From NCBI RefSeq assembly GCF_000147715.2, contig NC_017934.1, positions 1,984,001 through 2,048,000 on the forward strand: DNA of 64,000 nucleotides. The letters are read 5' to 3'. The DNA comes from Mesotoga prima MesG1.Ag.4.2 (GTDB lineage: Bacteria > Thermotogota > Thermotogae > Petrotogales > Kosmotogaceae). A program made the translations under genes and the position numbers. The notes beneath the pieces were generated by a model. The model worked only from the letters and a program-made list of their open reading frames with translations, made no database searches and was not told the origin of the DNA. This document shows, in pieces, positions 17,466-26,321 of this stretch. Numbering within the stretch: the stretch's first letter is position 1; each line of letters starts with the position of its first letter.

Positions 17466-17733
17466 CGATGTATTTCATAAGCGTCTCCAGTTCACCTATC
17501 TTCTCATCGACATTTCCTGAATCAATAGCTTCCCTTATGCATGTTTCGATGTGTTTGTTGACAACGGTTGTGTTTGCCTTTTTGAGAAGAGAGATAACGG
17601 CCAGGAGCTGTGTCGAAATATCTATGCAATATCGCTCTTCTTCTATCATCTTTATGATACCGTCTATCTGACCCCTTGCTGTCCTGAGAATCTTCAACGC
17701 GCCGCTGTGTTTGTGATGAGAATGATTATCCAT
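17452..17733 (-). CDS. csoR: Copper-sensing repressor CsoR
   Basis: The 93-residue all-helical protein matches the CsoR/RcnR family and keeps the Cu(I) ligands at the canonical places: Cys36 (RYCID), His61 and Cys65 (KHIETC). It represses the copper-export genes until Cu(I) binds and releases it from DNA. A His-rich N-terminus (NHSHHKH) may bind extra metal. It is the last gene of the SHOCT-copA-copZ-csoR operon, two bases after copZ, and an operator of the expected GC-rich type stands before the first gene, so it is autoregulated. Confidence 0.9.
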   Translation of the reverse strand: MDNHSHHKHSGALKILRTARGQIDGIIKMIEEERYCIDISTQLLAVISLLKKANTTVVNKHIETCIREAIDSGNVDEKIGELETLMKYIEKSL

Positions 17734-17734
17734 C

Positions 17735-17941
17735 TTATCTTTCGATTCCCTTTAACAAATAGCCGGCATCTTCTACGGCTTCTTTCAGCAACCTGTCTTC
17801 TATTTCCTTTGAAGTGCTAATGGTTGCCACTCCGGTTCCAAGATCGACTTCTACGTCCTTGACTCCTTCCAGAGCCTTCAATGATTTTTCAACCCTCATC
17901 TTGCAGTGGTTGCAGCTCATTCCTTCAATTGTCAGTCTCAT
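17735..17941 (-). CDS. copZ: Copper chaperone CopZ (heavy-metal-associated domain)
   Basis: A single 68-residue HMA domain with the metal motif GMSCNHC at residues 7-13 and the typical GVKDVEVDLGTG turn. It binds Cu(I) in the cytoplasm and hands it to the N-terminal domains of CopA. The gene lies between copA and csoR with only a 14-base gap to copA and a good ribosome binding site (GGGAGG) before its ATG. Confidence 0.9.
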   Translation of the reverse strand: MRLTIEGMSCNHCKMRVEKSLKALEGVKDVEVDLGTGVATISTSKEIEDRLLKEAVEDAGYLLKGIER

Positions 17942-17955
17942 TTTCTTCCTCCCTT

Positions 17956-20397
17956 TCAGATCTTAATTTTCTTCAATCTTAATGCGTTGGTTACTACACT
18001 TACGCTAGAAAAAGCCATCGCCGCTCCGGCTACCATTGGATTAAGCCTTATTCCGGCAACTCCGTAGAAGAGACCGGCTGCCAAAGGTATGCCGATTACG
18101 TTGTAGAAGAATGCCCAGAAGAGATTCTGTTTTATGTTCTTTATAGTTTCCTTCGATAACTTTATCGCTTTGAAGATGTTGCTTAAGTTGTCGCTCATAA
18201 GTACCACATCTGCCGTCTCAATAGCGATGTCCGTTCCAGAACCAACGGCAATTCCAATATGGGCCTCCGCAAGAGCCGGAGAATCATTTATTCCATCGCC
18301 TACCATCATCACTGTCTTACCTTCCCTCTTGAGATCGGAAACCTTTTTGGCTTTGTCTTCCGGCATCACTTCCGATATTACATTCTCGATCCCAACTTGG
18401 TTAGCAATTGCCATTGCAGTCCTGGAGTTGTCACCGGTCATCATGTAAGTATCTATTCCCATTTTCTTCAGAGACTTAATCGCATCCAGAGAATCCTCTC
18501 TCACAACATCAGCGATACGAAGCACTGCTGCCGCTCTACCTTCTATGGAGACAACAACGGGTGTCTTACCCTCACTGGATAACTCATCGACAAACTTCAT
18601 TTCTTCCGGCGTCAGAGAAGTAAAACGATGGTTTCCCATCTTGACTTCCTGCCCAGAGACTCTCGCCAGAATTCCTTTGCCAGAATAAGCCTCAAATGAA
18701 GAAACCTCCAGGAGAGGGCCACTATATGCACCGGAGATAGCCACATCGAGCGGGTGAGAACTCTTTGAAGCAATACTGGCCGATATTTGCATAACCCTTT
18801 CTCTTTCGTGTTTTCCAAATGTGTGCACATCTACTAACCTTGGCCTTCCTTCCGTTATCGTACCAGTCTTGTCAAAAACTACAGCACCAATTTTGTGAGT
18901 GGTTTCTAGGGCTTCGCCGTTCCGGAAAAGAATTCCCATTTCGGCTCCCCTACCGGTACCCACCATTATCGCGGTAGGCGTGGCAAGTCCGAGTGCGCAG
19001 GGACAGGCTATTACAAGCACCGCTATCATCATGGACATTGAAAAGACGAGACCATATCCAAGCGTCATCCAGACAAGGAAGGTAACTGCCGCAATCACTA
19101 GAACGAATGGCACGAAATAACCGCTGACGACATCGGCCATTCTGGCTATCGGAGCCTTTGACGACTGTGCGTCCTCGACGAGTTTGATTATTCTCGAAAG
19201 TAATGTGTCACTGCCAACGACAGTTGCCCTCATTTCGAATGCTCCATTTATATTCGTAGTACCGCCAATTACTTTCGAACTCTCTGAGATATCTACGGGA
19301 ATCGATTCCCCAGTAATCATTGACTGGTCTACTGAGCTTGCACCATTCAAGACTTCCCCATCCACCGGGATTCTCATACCAGGTTTGACAAGAAGAACGT
19401 CTCCAACCTCTATCTCTTCAATCGCTACTTCTTCGAAGACGTCCTGCCGTTTTACGAGAGCCGTTTCGGGAGAGAGATTCATAAGTTTCATTATGGCATC
19501 GGAAGTTCTTCCCCTTGAAAGATTCTCAAGATACTTGCCGAGAGATATTAGAGCGATAATCACTCCGGCCGATTCAAAGTACAAATCTCCTACGTAGCTG
19601 TGTCTACCGAGGGCTATTTGAACCGTCGCAAAGATTCCGTAAGAGAATGCCGCTCCCGTCCCTAGACCTACTAAAGTGTCCATATTTGGGCTTCCTCTGA
19701 AGAGATTTGGTATTCCCTTGGAATAGAAATCTCTGCCCGCAACTACTATTGGAATCGTTAGAATTAGCTGAACTATGGCGAAGTTAAGGGGATTGAGATG
19801 GGGATCGATGATTGCCGGAAGCGAAAGGCCCATCATATGGCCCATGGCAATTATCAGCAGCGGCAGAGCGAAGGCCGCAGAAAATATGAATTTCCTCTTG
19901 TAGGATGCTATTGCAGCCTCTTTTTTCAGTCGGCTCTCTTCAAATGCTTCAGTGACGAGGTTGCCTGGCCTATATCCGGCTTTTTCAACTACTTTCTTCA
20001 CCTCTCCAATTTTCAAGATGTTGGGATCGTACTTAAAAGAAACGGTGTCCGAAGATAGATTGACACTGACATTCTCAACTCCGTGCAGCCTTCCGATTGC
20101 TTTTTCTACGGCTGCACTGCAGGCAGCGCATGTCATTCCATCAATTTCCATTACAGCCTTCCTAAAAACCGGAATTTCTTTAAGACTGTATCCTGCCCGC
20201 TCTACTGCCTCAAATACTCTGCCTTTATCGACTTCCTGGGACACTTCGAATGTAAGACGTTCCGTAGCGAGATTTACTACAGGCCTCTCCACTCCTTCGA
20301 TTTTAGAGACAGCTTTTTCAACGGCTCTTACACATGCCGCGCAGGTCATGCCTTCTACAATATATTCTTCTTTTACATGATTATTCTCAAAACTCAT
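17956..20397 (-). CDS. copA: Cu+-exporting P1B-type ATPase CopA
   Basis: The 813-residue pump expels Cu(I). It has two N-terminal heavy-metal domains with GMTCAAC at 16-22 and 87-93, eight membrane spans, the ion-binding CPC in ACPCALGLATP near 465, the phosphorylation site DKTGTITEG near 509, and the hinge GDGIND near 705. TGES of the actuator domain is near 362. All catalytic motifs are intact and the length is normal. It follows the SHOCT gene with one base between and precedes copZ. Confidence 0.95.
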   Translation of the reverse strand: MSFENNHVKEEYIVEGMTCAACVRAVEKAVSKIEGVERPVVNLATERLTFEVSQEVDKGRVFEAVERAGYSLKEIPVFRKAVMEIDGMTCAACSAAVEKAIGRLHGVENVSVNLSSDTVSFKYDPNILKIGEVKKVVEKAGYRPGNLVTEAFEESRLKKEAAIASYKRKFIFSAAFALPLLIIAMGHMMGLSLPAIIDPHLNPLNFAIVQLILTIPIVVAGRDFYSKGIPNLFRGSPNMDTLVGLGTGAAFSYGIFATVQIALGRHSYVGDLYFESAGVIIALISLGKYLENLSRGRTSDAIMKLMNLSPETALVKRQDVFEEVAIEEIEVGDVLLVKPGMRIPVDGEVLNGASSVDQSMITGESIPVDISESSKVIGGTTNINGAFEMRATVVGSDTLLSRIIKLVEDAQSSKAPIARMADVVSGYFVPFVLVIAAVTFLVWMTLGYGLVFSMSMMIAVLVIACPCALGLATPTAIMVGTGRGAEMGILFRNGEALETTHKIGAVVFDKTGTITEGRPRLVDVHTFGKHERERVMQISASIASKSSHPLDVAISGAYSGPLLEVSSFEAYSGKGILARVSGQEVKMGNHRFTSLTPEEMKFVDELSSEGKTPVVVSIEGRAAAVLRIADVVREDSLDAIKSLKKMGIDTYMMTGDNSRTAMAIANQVGIENVISEVMPEDKAKKVSDLKREGKTVMMVGDGINDSPALAEAHIGIAVGSGTDIAIETADVVLMSDNLSNIFKAIKLSKETIKNIKQNLFWAFFYNVIGIPLAAGLFYGVAGIRLNPMVAGAAMAFSSVSVVTNALRLKKIKI

Positions 20398-20398
20398 C

Positions 20399-20593
20399 TC
20401 ATTTTTCCTCAGACAGCGCCTTTTTCAGTTGCTCGTACTGCTCAATTGAGATCTCTCCATTAGCCAGTCTTTCTCTGAGAACTCTCATTTCTTTGTCATA
20501 TGAGGAGGAGATAGTCATTCGACTCTTCAGGATATCAGGCTTCAGAAAGAATGCTACCGCAAAGATTACTATTAGGAATCCAAAGAACATCAT
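20399..20593 (-). CDS. Small membrane-anchored SHOCT-domain protein
   Basis: The 64-residue product has one N-terminal membrane span (MFFGFLIVIFAVAFFL) and a C-terminal SHOCT motif (LRERLANGEISIEQYEQLKKAL). SHOCT is a short oligomerisation module found at the end of many proteins. As first gene of the copper operon, one base from copA, it may assist the pump in the membrane; this is inference. The start ATG ATG follows AAGGGGTGAT. Confidence 0.72.
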   Translation of the reverse strand: MMFFGFLIVIFAVAFFLKPDILKSRMTISSSYDKEMRVLRERLANGEISIEQYEQLKKALSEEK

Positions 20594-20611
20594 CGTATCA
20601 CCCCTTCCATT

Positions 20612-20632
20612 GGACCCCCCCTGGGGGGAGGG
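20612..20632 (-). promoter_or_regulatory. CsoR-type operator
   Basis: A run of seven C, one T and six G (20615-20628) with GC flanks forms a pseudo-palindrome of the type bound by CsoR tetramers. It lies right after the predicted transcription start and before the first copper gene, the right place for repression. Confidence 0.65.
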
Positions 20633-20640
20633 TTATTCTA

Positions 20641-20669
20641 ATAATACTATAAATTCTGTCGGATTTCAA
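20641..20669 (-). promoter_or_regulatory. Promoter of the copper operon
   Basis: On the minus strand TTGAAA (20664-20669), a 17-base spacer and TATTAT (20641-20646) give a near-consensus sigma-70 promoter. The predicted start point falls next to the GC-rich operator at 20612-20632, about 45 bases before the SHOCT start codon. Confidence 0.7.
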
Positions 20670-20826
20670 TACATTACTTGAAGAATTTCACTGAGCAGTA
20701 TTAGTGCAAGGATCACTAGTAGAACCAATAATGAAGAGAGTGCTTGCATTCGGTTCTACTCTGAGGTACTACAAAATCACAGGTCTTGTAGCCGACCCTT
20801 TCTCATGTTGTCATTATTTGACTGAG

Positions 20827-21357
20827 TCAACGGAGTCCATTTTCGAGAGTTTCGACCAGTTTCCTGCAGAAGTCAGGGATGTCTTTCACCACTCTTCCCC
20901 AGACTAGATTGCCATCAACTAATGCCGGCTCGTCTACCCAAACCGAACCAGCATTTATTAGGTCATCTTTTATTCCTTCACTTCCTACTGCTTTCGAACC
21001 CCTCACAATTCCTGCCGATATTCCAACGAGACCGGCATGGCAGATCATCCCGATAACCTTTCCTCTTTCGTTGGCATCTCTAACCAGACTCTTCACCTCT
21101 TCGAATCGTCTAAGCCTGTCGGGAGCCCACCCGCCGGGAATCACAATCCCATCCATTTTCGAGACGTCTATCGATTTGAAGTCTGAATCCGAAAACGCTT
21201 CAAGCCCGCTCTTACCAAGAAAAAGAATGCCCTTTTCCCTGCCAGCAATGACCACCTCTGCTCCTTCTTCGCGAAGCCGCATCACCGGTACCCAGAATTC
21301 GAGATCTTCAAAGCCGTCTTCAACAAGAACCGCTATCTTCTTACCTTCTAATCTCAT
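20827..21357 (-). CDS. DJ-1/PfpI-family protein
   Basis: The 176-residue product has the family fold signatures: KIAVLVEDGFEDLEF with the acidic residue of the active site, GIVIPGGWAPDRLR, and the nucleophile elbow MICHAGLVGISAGIVRG, where the Cys-His pair is conserved. Members are reported as proteases, deglycases or chaperones, so the exact activity is open. It starts 16 bases downstream of the alpha/beta hydrolase and may be transcribed with it. Confidence 0.82.
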   Translation of the reverse strand: MRLEGKKIAVLVEDGFEDLEFWVPVMRLREEGAEVVIAGREKGILFLGKSGLEAFSDSDFKSIDVSKMDGIVIPGGWAPDRLRRFEEVKSLVRDANERGKVIGMICHAGLVGISAGIVRGSKAVGSEGIKDDLINAGSVWVDEPALVDGNLVWGRVVKDIPDFCRKLVETLENGLR

Positions 21358-21373
21358 ATTTATCCACCCCTTT

Positions 21374-22291
21374 CTAAAGAGTTATCAAAAACCACTCCAG
21401 AGTAGCATCGATGATCTCCAGCACTTTATCCTGTCTTTCGAAAAGGTCGAAAATGTGACCGGAGTCCTGTTGAAGCAGTCTGTCTACACCTTTGTGGTAC
21501 ATTGTGAAGAGATTTGAGACTTCCGGTTGGGGAAAGACCAGATCGTCCTTCGATCCAGAGACAACCAGAAGTGGCCCATCGTAGGAAACGATCTCGGCAA
21601 CGGGATCTATAAGAAACAGCTCATCAAAGAATTCCTTTCTGAGAACAGTTGTTCCACCCCAGGAAATCTCTGCGGTGATTTCTTCGAGTGGATCTGCTTC
21701 AATAGCTCTATCAACGGAATCCTTACCGAGAAGTGCCGAATACGTGTGAACGGGTATTGCGACTGCCGACCAGAGGGCAACACTCTTGACTCTGGAGTCG
21801 CAAGCTGCGAGACAGGCTGCGACGAGACCACCCTGACTGAGACCGACTACGCCGACTCTTCGGCTGTCTAAATCTTCCGCCAACGAAAGAAAGTCAATCG
21901 AAGATATCGCATCGGATATCTGTTTCGTGAAAGTAGTGTCCTTCCATTCGCCATCACTTGTTCCGGAGCCCCTGAAGTCAAACCTCAACGATGCCAGGCC
22001 CTTTTCGGCGAAAAGCCTTGCGGTCATCCTGTAGAGGGATTCTTCAGAACCGTACACAGTGAGATCATCCATATGTCCCAGGAATCCATGAAGTAGCACA
22101 ACAACTGGCACGGGTCCTTCTGAAGATTCTGGACGTGTCAGAATACCGTTTATTCTCTCTCCCTCGACAAAGAAGTGGACTTCGCTTTCCGTGACGATAT
22201 GATTTGAGTCTATGGAAGTAGCGAAACAGCTTATCGACAGTGAAATCATCAACATGATTAGCAACGCACTTAGTAGCGACTGTTTCTTCAC
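21374..22291 (-). CDS. Secreted alpha/beta hydrolase
   Basis: The 305-residue protein begins with a signal peptide (KKQSLLSALLIMLMISLSISCFA). A Cys near residue 22 is not in a strict lipobox. The oxyanion region is LLHGFLGH, the nucleophile elbow is GLSQGG (Ser), the Asp is in GSKDDLVFP, and the His is in DSGHIFD. This is a serine hydrolase of the esterase or peptidase kind acting outside the cytoplasm. The substrate is unknown. Confidence 0.8.
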   Translation of the reverse strand: MKKQSLLSALLIMLMISLSISCFATSIDSNHIVTESEVHFFVEGERINGILTRPESSEGPVPVVVLLHGFLGHMDDLTVYGSEESLYRMTARLFAEKGLASLRFDFRGSGTSDGEWKDTTFTKQISDAISSIDFLSLAEDLDSRRVGVVGLSQGGLVAACLAACDSRVKSVALWSAVAIPVHTYSALLGKDSVDRAIEADPLEEITAEISWGGTTVLRKEFFDELFLIDPVAEIVSYDGPLLVVSGSKDDLVFPQPEVSNLFTMYHKGVDRLLQQDSGHIFDLFERQDKVLEIIDATLEWFLITL

Positions 22292-22472
22292 ATGTTCACC
22301 CCCGTGTTAAGGACAATGATTACTCTAATATTCTACCGTTTCGATTAGGTCAACGCTTTAGACCAGGGCTGAAGAATGAACTTCTCAACTTCCTCGACTG
22401 GAAATCTTTGCGCATGGCTCGCTGTATTCACCAGTTGCTTCATGCTAAAATAAACAAATAGAAGGTGAGATA

Positions 22473-24650
22473 GTGGCCAGAACTGAAATCGATGCCCAGA
22501 TTCTCCTGGGTGACCTCGAAAGCATTCTTCAATATCGCCTCAAGAGGAGAGACAAAGAGCGGATCTTCGACGCCTATGAGTTCGCGCGCTTCCATCATCA
22601 GGAACAGATGAGAGACTCTGGAGAGCCCTTCATAAGTCACCCCATTGAAGTCGCCAAAATACTGGCCCAGTTTTCCGCGGACAACGACACAATCATTGCC
22701 GGAATTCTTCATGACATAGTCGAAGACTGCAATGTTCCACTATCTGAGATCGCAGAAAAATATGGAGATACGGTAGCCCTCATAGTTGACGGTGTGACAA
22801 AGATAAGCAACTTGAAGCTAAATGAGAAGCTTGAGTCCAAGATAGTCAAGTCGAGAATGAAAGTCGAGACATTACGAAAGATGCTTCTGGCACTTTCAGA
22901 TGACCCTAGGATAATCATAGTGAAACTGGCGGACCGGCTTCACAACATGCGAACGCTGGACTTTCTAAAAGATCCTGAAAAGAAGCGTGACAAGGCAAGA
23001 GAGACACTTCAAATCTATGCACCGATTGCCCACAGGATAGGTATGCACAAAATACAGGCCGAACTCGAGGATCTCTCTTTCAAGTATGAGTATCCCGAAG
23101 AGTTCAAGGAACTAAAATTCAAGGTCAACAGAAAGCTTAAGGAACGTCAGGACATAATGGACGAATACAAAGAAATTGTGCTTCGAGAGTTGAGAAAGAA
23201 CAGGATCTCCGCCTTGATCGAAGGAAGAGTAAAGCATCTGTACAGCATATGGCAGAAGATGATTAAGAAGAATAGGTCTTTCGATGAAGTATTCGACCTA
23301 ATTGCTCTCCGTATCGTAACCGGAGATGAAGTCAACTGCTACAAGATACTGGGAGCGGTTCACTCTCTTTGGCCACCAATGCCTGGTAGATTCAAAGACT
23401 ACATAGCCGCTCCCAAATCGAACGGATACAAGTCACTCCACACAACTTTAATCACCCACAGAGGGGAGCCTTTGGAGATCCAAATAAGAAGCGAGAGAAT
23501 GCACAAGGAAGCTGAATACGGTGTTGCCTCTCACTGGGTTTATAAAGAAGGCATAGATGTAAAGGATAGAACATGGTTTACGCAGCTCGTTGACTGGCAG
23601 AAAGATTTCATAGAAAGCTTCAAAGATATGGAATCTATTTCTCGCGAGCTAGAGGTCGAAGAGGTTTTTGTCTTCACTCCAAAGGGTGAGGTGGTTCATC
23701 TTCCGAAAGGGGCCACACCGATTGACTTCGCTTATGCCATCCATACTGAGGTTGGCCATCACTACGCCGGTGCCAAGGTGAACGATCGTCTCGTTCCGGT
23801 CAACTATGAACTGCAACTTGGTGATAGGGTTGAGGTAATTGTTAACAAGGCAAGCGAAGGTCCGAGTCTCGACTGGCTGAAATATGTGAGAGCAAACTCG
23901 ACCAAGGCTAAGATAAAGAGATTTTTCAAGAATGAATACTCGGCGAAACTCGTAGAGAGGGGCAAAGAGATATTCAGAAAGATAAGCAAACGTCTTGCCG
24001 TTTCGATGGATGACCTCATTGAGGGAGAACAAATAAAGGCCCTGATGAACAGGTTGGGTGCGCACAATGAAAACGATCTTTTCAGCAAGCTTGGTGATGG
24101 ATCGGTAACTATGGGAGAGGTTTTAAGCCTTCTTGCGCCGAAGGAAGAAGAGATCGAGACTCTTCCCGAAGAGACGGAACTGATAAAACAGAAACAGGCA
24201 AAGGGTAATGAGGTTGTTGTAGGGGGTGAAACGGGAATTGCCGTTTATTTTGCTAAGTGCTGCACTCCGCTTCCCGGGGACGATATCGTTGCTGTAATGA
24301 GCAGCAGGGGGATCTCGATTCACACTCGCAATTGTAGAAACCTGAAAGGCATAAGCAAAGACAAGCTTGTGGAGGCACACTGGAACCTTGACACTGGCGG
24401 CAAATTCAGTTCCTGGATCGTTGTGGAGTTTGATAGTGCTGATAGAACCATTGTAAACAAGTCTCTTGAGAGACTTGAAAACAAGAACGCAAAAGTAATG
24501 AAGTACTCCGTTGAAGCAGGCAGGTGGGGATATGATACACTGATTGCGAATATCCTTGTCAAGGATGTAGCCCATCTTACTTCAGTTATGGAGAACCTCA
24601 GGGGTATGAAGGGCGTTCAAAATGTTAAGAGATACGGAGGAGTTTCGTGA
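22473..24650 (+). CDS. relA: Bifunctional (p)ppGpp synthetase/hydrolase
   Basis: The 725-residue Rel protein makes and degrades the stringent-response alarmone. Domains in order: HD hydrolase (SHPIEVAKIL, AGILHDIVEDC, near 50-90; VKLADRLHNMRTL), synthetase (AAPKSNGYKSLHTT, near 310), TGS (VFTPKGEVVHLPKGATPIDFAY, near 395) and a C-terminal ACT domain preceded by the CCTPLPGD zinc-finger-like region. Both catalytic halves look intact. Start is GTG at 22473 behind AGGTGA. The next gene dtd overlaps its stop by four bases. Confidence 0.95.
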   Translation: MARTEIDAQILLGDLESILQYRLKRRDKERIFDAYEFARFHHQEQMRDSGEPFISHPIEVAKILAQFSADNDTIIAGILHDIVEDCNVPLSEIAEKYGDTVALIVDGVTKISNLKLNEKLESKIVKSRMKVETLRKMLLALSDDPRIIIVKLADRLHNMRTLDFLKDPEKKRDKARETLQIYAPIAHRIGMHKIQAELEDLSFKYEYPEEFKELKFKVNRKLKERQDIMDEYKEIVLRELRKNRISALIEGRVKHLYSIWQKMIKKNRSFDEVFDLIALRIVTGDEVNCYKILGAVHSLWPPMPGRFKDYIAAPKSNGYKSLHTTLITHRGEPLEIQIRSERMHKEAEYGVASHWVYKEGIDVKDRTWFTQLVDWQKDFIESFKDMESISRELEVEEVFVFTPKGEVVHLPKGATPIDFAYAIHTEVGHHYAGAKVNDRLVPVNYELQLGDRVEVIVNKASEGPSLDWLKYVRANSTKAKIKRFFKNEYSAKLVERGKEIFRKISKRLAVSMDDLIEGEQIKALMNRLGAHNENDLFSKLGDGSVTMGEVLSLLAPKEEEIETLPEETELIKQKQAKGNEVVVGGETGIAVYFAKCCTPLPGDDIVAVMSSRGISIHTRNCRNLKGISKDKLVEAHWNLDTGGKFSSWIVVEFDSADRTIVNKSLERLENKNAKVMKYSVEAGRWGYDTLIANILVKDVAHLTSVMENLRGMKGVQNVKRYGGVS

Positions 24651-25093
24651 GAGCTGTAGTTCAAAGAGTAAGTAGTGCGAGTGTAGTTGTGGACGGAAAG
24701 GTCACGGGCAAGATAGATAAGGGGCTTCTTGTTCTTGTTGGAATTGGCAGGGAAGATGATGAGAGAGATGTGGAGTGGCTGGTAGACAAGACGGTTAATC
24801 TCCGTATCTTTGAAGATGAAAATGACAAAATGAATCTTTCCCTTATAGATGTTTCGGGATCGCTTCTTGCCATATCGCAGTTCACAGTAATGGGTGATGC
24901 GAGAAAGGGCAGGCGACCTTCGTTTACCGATGCTGCCGAACCTGAAGTGGCCAGGGGGCTGTTCAACGATTTTCTCCAGATGGCGTCTAAGACTGTGAGA
25001 GTCGAGACAGGAATATTCCAGGCTCACATGGACGTAGAACTTGTTAACAGTGGGCCCGTTACAATTTTATTGGATTCAAAGAGAGTATTTTAG
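24647..25093 (+). CDS. dtd: D-aminoacyl-tRNA deacylase
   Basis: The 148-residue enzyme removes wrongly attached D-amino acids from tRNA. Both family motifs are present: SQFTV near residue 77 and NSGPVT near 137, the latter giving the cross-subunit Gly-Pro pair. Length and start (MRAVVQRVSSASV) are typical. The GTG start overlaps the relA stop codon, so the two are translationally coupled, a common arrangement in bacteria. Confidence 0.95.
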   Translation: MRAVVQRVSSASVVVDGKVTGKIDKGLLVLVGIGREDDERDVEWLVDKTVNLRIFEDENDKMNLSLIDVSGSLLAISQFTVMGDARKGRRPSFTDAAEPEVARGLFNDFLQMASKTVRVETGIFQAHMDVELVNSGPVTILLDSKRVF

Positions 25094-25104
25094 GAGGTGT
25101 TCTT

Positions 25105-25602
25105 GTGAAAAGATCCTTGAGATTCATTCTTATTGTGATAATGGTATCGGCTGTCGGAGCGATAGTTGTTTCTGAAGGCGGTGCTGGTCCATCGGAGCCT
25201 GCAAAGATTGCATTTGCCAATATGCAGAAGGTGCTAGAAGCGACAAAAGACTGGGTAACTTTGAACATCGATTATCAGAAAGACACGAAGTTTTATCAGG
25301 GCCAGTTAGATACTCTTAGCCAAGAATATCAAGATCTGGCAAATTCTGGAGCGAGTCAAGACGCCCTTCTACAGAAACAGCAAGAGATCCTTACGAAGAA
25401 GAGCCAGTACGAACAAACACTTGAAACGACTTACAATGCAAAGCTTCAGGTAATAATGGAACAGGTCAACAAGAGAATAAAGGATTATGCTACGTTTGTC
25501 GGAATAGATATGGTGCTCTCCAGTGAGGTTGTCGTTTATGGTTCTTCCGCGTACGATGTTACCGACGCGATCATTGAATATATGAAAGGTTTTCAGAATT
25601 GA
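25105..25602 (+). CDS. OmpH/Skp-family periplasmic chaperone
   Basis: The 165-residue protein has a signal peptide (KRSLRFILIVIMVSAVGAIV), a short strand (KIAFANMQKVLEAT) and a long helical pair rich in Gln, Glu and Lys, followed by a return strand (GIDMVLSSEVVVYGS), the Skp plan. Skp holds unfolded outer-membrane proteins. It stands directly before lptB, overlapping it by four bases. Start is GTG behind AGGAGGTG. Confidence 0.8.
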   Translation: MKRSLRFILIVIMVSAVGAIVVSEGGAGPSEPAKIAFANMQKVLEATKDWVTLNIDYQKDTKFYQGQLDTLSQEYQDLANSGASQDALLQKQQEILTKKSQYEQTLETTYNAKLQVIMEQVNKRIKDYATFVGIDMVLSSEVVVYGSSAYDVTDAIIEYMKGFQN

Positions 25603-26321
25603 GTGATCCTTCTTATCTGAAATGCGAACATCTTGACAAACGCTACGGAAAAAGAAGAGTATTAAAGGATGTCTCGCTGGAGGCATCCTCTCTTGAGGTT
25701 GTGGGACTCCTTGGACCAAATGGTGCAGGAAAGACCACCGCCTTCAAGTCTATCCTGGGAATTGTGATTCCTAATTCGGGAAGCATTTTCCTTGATGGTG
25801 AGAACATTACACACCTTCCTATTCACGAAAGAGCCAAGAGAGGGATTGCCTATTTGCCTCAGGAAACGTCGATCTTCAGAGGCCTCAAAGTAATCGAAAA
25901 CCTTACAATGGTGATGAAGCTAACGGGTCAGGAAGACAAATGCCTGGAAAAGGCAAGTGAAATTCTTGACGAATTTGGTATTCTTTCTCTGAAAGATCAA
26001 ACTGCCTCTCTCATATCTGGGGGAGAAAAGAGAAGGCTTGAATTTGCCAGGACTATGACTCTTTCACCCTCGTTCATTCTTCTGGACGAGCCCTTTGTCG
26101 GCATCGATCCAATGACAGTGAAGGATATTCAGAAGATGATCAGAAAGCTAAAGAGCAGGGGGATCGGTGTCATCGTAACGGATCATGATGTTTCATCCAT
26201 AGCTAAAGTGGTCGACAGGTTATACGTACTGTACAAGGGAGAGGTCATTTCTTCAGGCGATCCTGCGGCGGTTCTTGGAGATAGTCTGGTGGTAGAAAAG
26301 TATCTTGGAAGTGATGAATGA
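25599..26321 (+). CDS. lptB: LptB-like ABC ATPase (lipopolysaccharide-type export)
   Basis: The 240-residue ATPase has Walker A GPNGAGKTT, the signature LISGGEKRRLE, Walker B FILLDEPFVGIDP and the switch His in VTDHDV. The sequence between Walker A and signature (IAYLPQETSIFRGL) is characteristic of LptB. LptB powers the LptFG complex that moves envelope glycolipids across the periplasm. Thermotogota are not known for classical LPS, so the cargo is uncertain. Start is TTG overlapping the Skp-like gene's stop. Confidence 0.85.
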   Translation: MSDPSYLKCEHLDKRYGKRRVLKDVSLEASSLEVVGLLGPNGAGKTTAFKSILGIVIPNSGSIFLDGENITHLPIHERAKRGIAYLPQETSIFRGLKVIENLTMVMKLTGQEDKCLEKASEILDEFGILSLKDQTASLISGGEKRRLEFARTMTLSPSFILLDEPFVGIDPMTVKDIQKMIRKLKSRGIGVIVTDHDVSSIAKVVDRLYVLYKGEVISSGDPAAVLGDSLVVEKYLGSDE

